From CBDTTW01 sp965363675 (lineage in GTDB: Bacteria; Bacteroidota; Rhodothermia; Rhodothermales; DASSAV01): DNA of 6,220 nucleotides. Made by a program: the position numbers and the translations under genes. Location of the stretch: the NCBI GenBank assembly GCA_965363675.1, contig CBDTTW010000182.1, forward strand, positions 1 to 6,220. Reading direction: 5' to 3'. The notes beneath the pieces are model-generated. The model was not told where the DNA came from and did no database searches. It was given only the letters and a program-made list of their open reading frames with translations. This document shows, one piece after another, positions 5,911-6,220 of this stretch (positions are counted from its first letter, which is position 1; each line of letters starts with the position of its first letter).

Positions 5911-6220
5911 TGTGGACCCGAACGCTGTTTTTTCTATTCGTCGCGCTGCTGCCGGCGGCGGCTTACGCGCAGCGCGGGCGCATCCTTGCGGCCGAGGACC
6001 CGGCGTATTTCCTCATCGAGCGCCTCCAGCGGGCGGGCCTGCTGCTGGACCTCAACCCCACCGCCGCGCCCTACACCTACGGCGAGGTGCAGCGCGCCCT
6101 GGCCGCCGCCGCCGCCGACGACCTGCCTCCCCTGCGGCGCCTCTGGCTGGCCCGGCTCGCCCGGCGCGTCGGCCTGCCCGGCGAGGATGCGCCCCGCTAC
6201 GGCGCCGAGGCGCAGGCGGG
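5911..6220 (+). CDS. Secreted/outer-membrane protein, probably Wzi-like capsule assembly family (5' part only)
   Basis: Only the first 103 codons are in the window. The N-terminus is a clear signal peptide: a short MWTR head, a hydrophobic core (LFFLFVALLP) and an Ala-rich end with a likely cleavage after AYA, before Gln21. The mature part begins with a helical segment, DPAYFLIERLQRAGLLLDL (30-48), then LNPTAAPYTYGEVQRAL (48-64). From memory this pattern, a two-helix 'xxYxxIERLxxxGLL...PYxxxEVxxAL' opening ahead of a beta barrel, is typical of the capsule assembly Wzi family in Bacteroidota/Rhodothermota. The barrel itself lies beyond the window, so the call is tentative. Wzi proteins anchor or help assemble surface polysaccharide at the outer membrane, which suits the divergent sugar transferase. 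No Shine-Dalgarno is visible before the ATG and no earlier in-frame start lies close by; the signal peptide fixes this start. Confidence 0.6.

Noticed and set aside
5522..5911. A 130-residue N-terminal extension of the sugar transferase
   Set aside because: The frame is open, but the residues are Arg/Ser/Pro-rich, lack a domain, and would give an unusually long protein of 618 residues. The GTG at 5521 gives the normal family length with a ribosome site next to it.
1..6220. CRISPR array, insertion sequence, tRNA, phage or defence genes
   Set aside because: I looked for regularly spaced repeats, terminal inverted repeats, transposase motifs and tRNA-like cloverleaves and saw none. Nearly all the sequence is explained by metabolic and envelope genes.

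Overview
This is GC-rich DNA (roughly two thirds G+C by eye) from a bacterial chromosome. It carries five recognisable genes and the tail of a sixth. A fused alpha/beta 2-oxoacid dehydrogenase E1, a stand-alone glycogen-binding (CBM48-type) mini-protein, a NupG-type transporter, a WbaP-type sugar transferase and poor Shine-Dalgarno sites together suggest the Bacteroidota/Rhodothermota side of the tree, such as a Rhodothermales bacterium. This assignment is inferred from gene families and base composition, not from a marker gene.

Layout, left to right. Positions 1-82 hold the last 26 codons of a plus-strand membrane protein, possibly SpmB/nucleoside-recognition type. A strong minus-strand intrinsic terminator lies at 92-123, between convergent genes. 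Four genes then run leftwards on the minus strand. Transcription enters at a membrane sugar transferase (4055-5521), passes a 138-bp gap to a nucleoside:H+ symporter-family MFS transporter (2633-3916), crosses only 20 bp to a fused E1 alpha/beta dehydrogenase (627-2612), and crosses 180 bp to a 99-residue glycogen-binding protein (147-446), ending at the terminator. A 389-bp divergent intergenic region (5522-5910) follows. A plus-strand gene with a signal peptide then starts at 5911 and runs off the window; its beginning resembles Wzi-type capsule-assembly outer-membrane proteins.

How the genes may work together. The sugar transferase probably starts assembly of a surface polysaccharide on undecaprenyl phosphate. 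The divergent Wzi-like protein could act at the outer-membrane end of the same pathway. The transporter and dehydrogenase are closely spaced and probably co-transcribed, pairing solute uptake with 2-oxoacid oxidation, although the substrates are unknown. The CBM48 mini-protein may bind glycogen or another alpha-glucan.

Most of the window is ordinary housekeeping or accessory metabolism. I found no defence system, mobile element, CRISPR array or RNA gene. The points most worth a second look are the stand-alone glycogen-binding protein, the variant E1 active-site loop, the transporter/dehydrogenase pair, and a perfect 10-bp inverted repeat just upstream of the sugar transferase. Several starts were moved inward from the longest open frame because family N-termini and membrane topology fit better.
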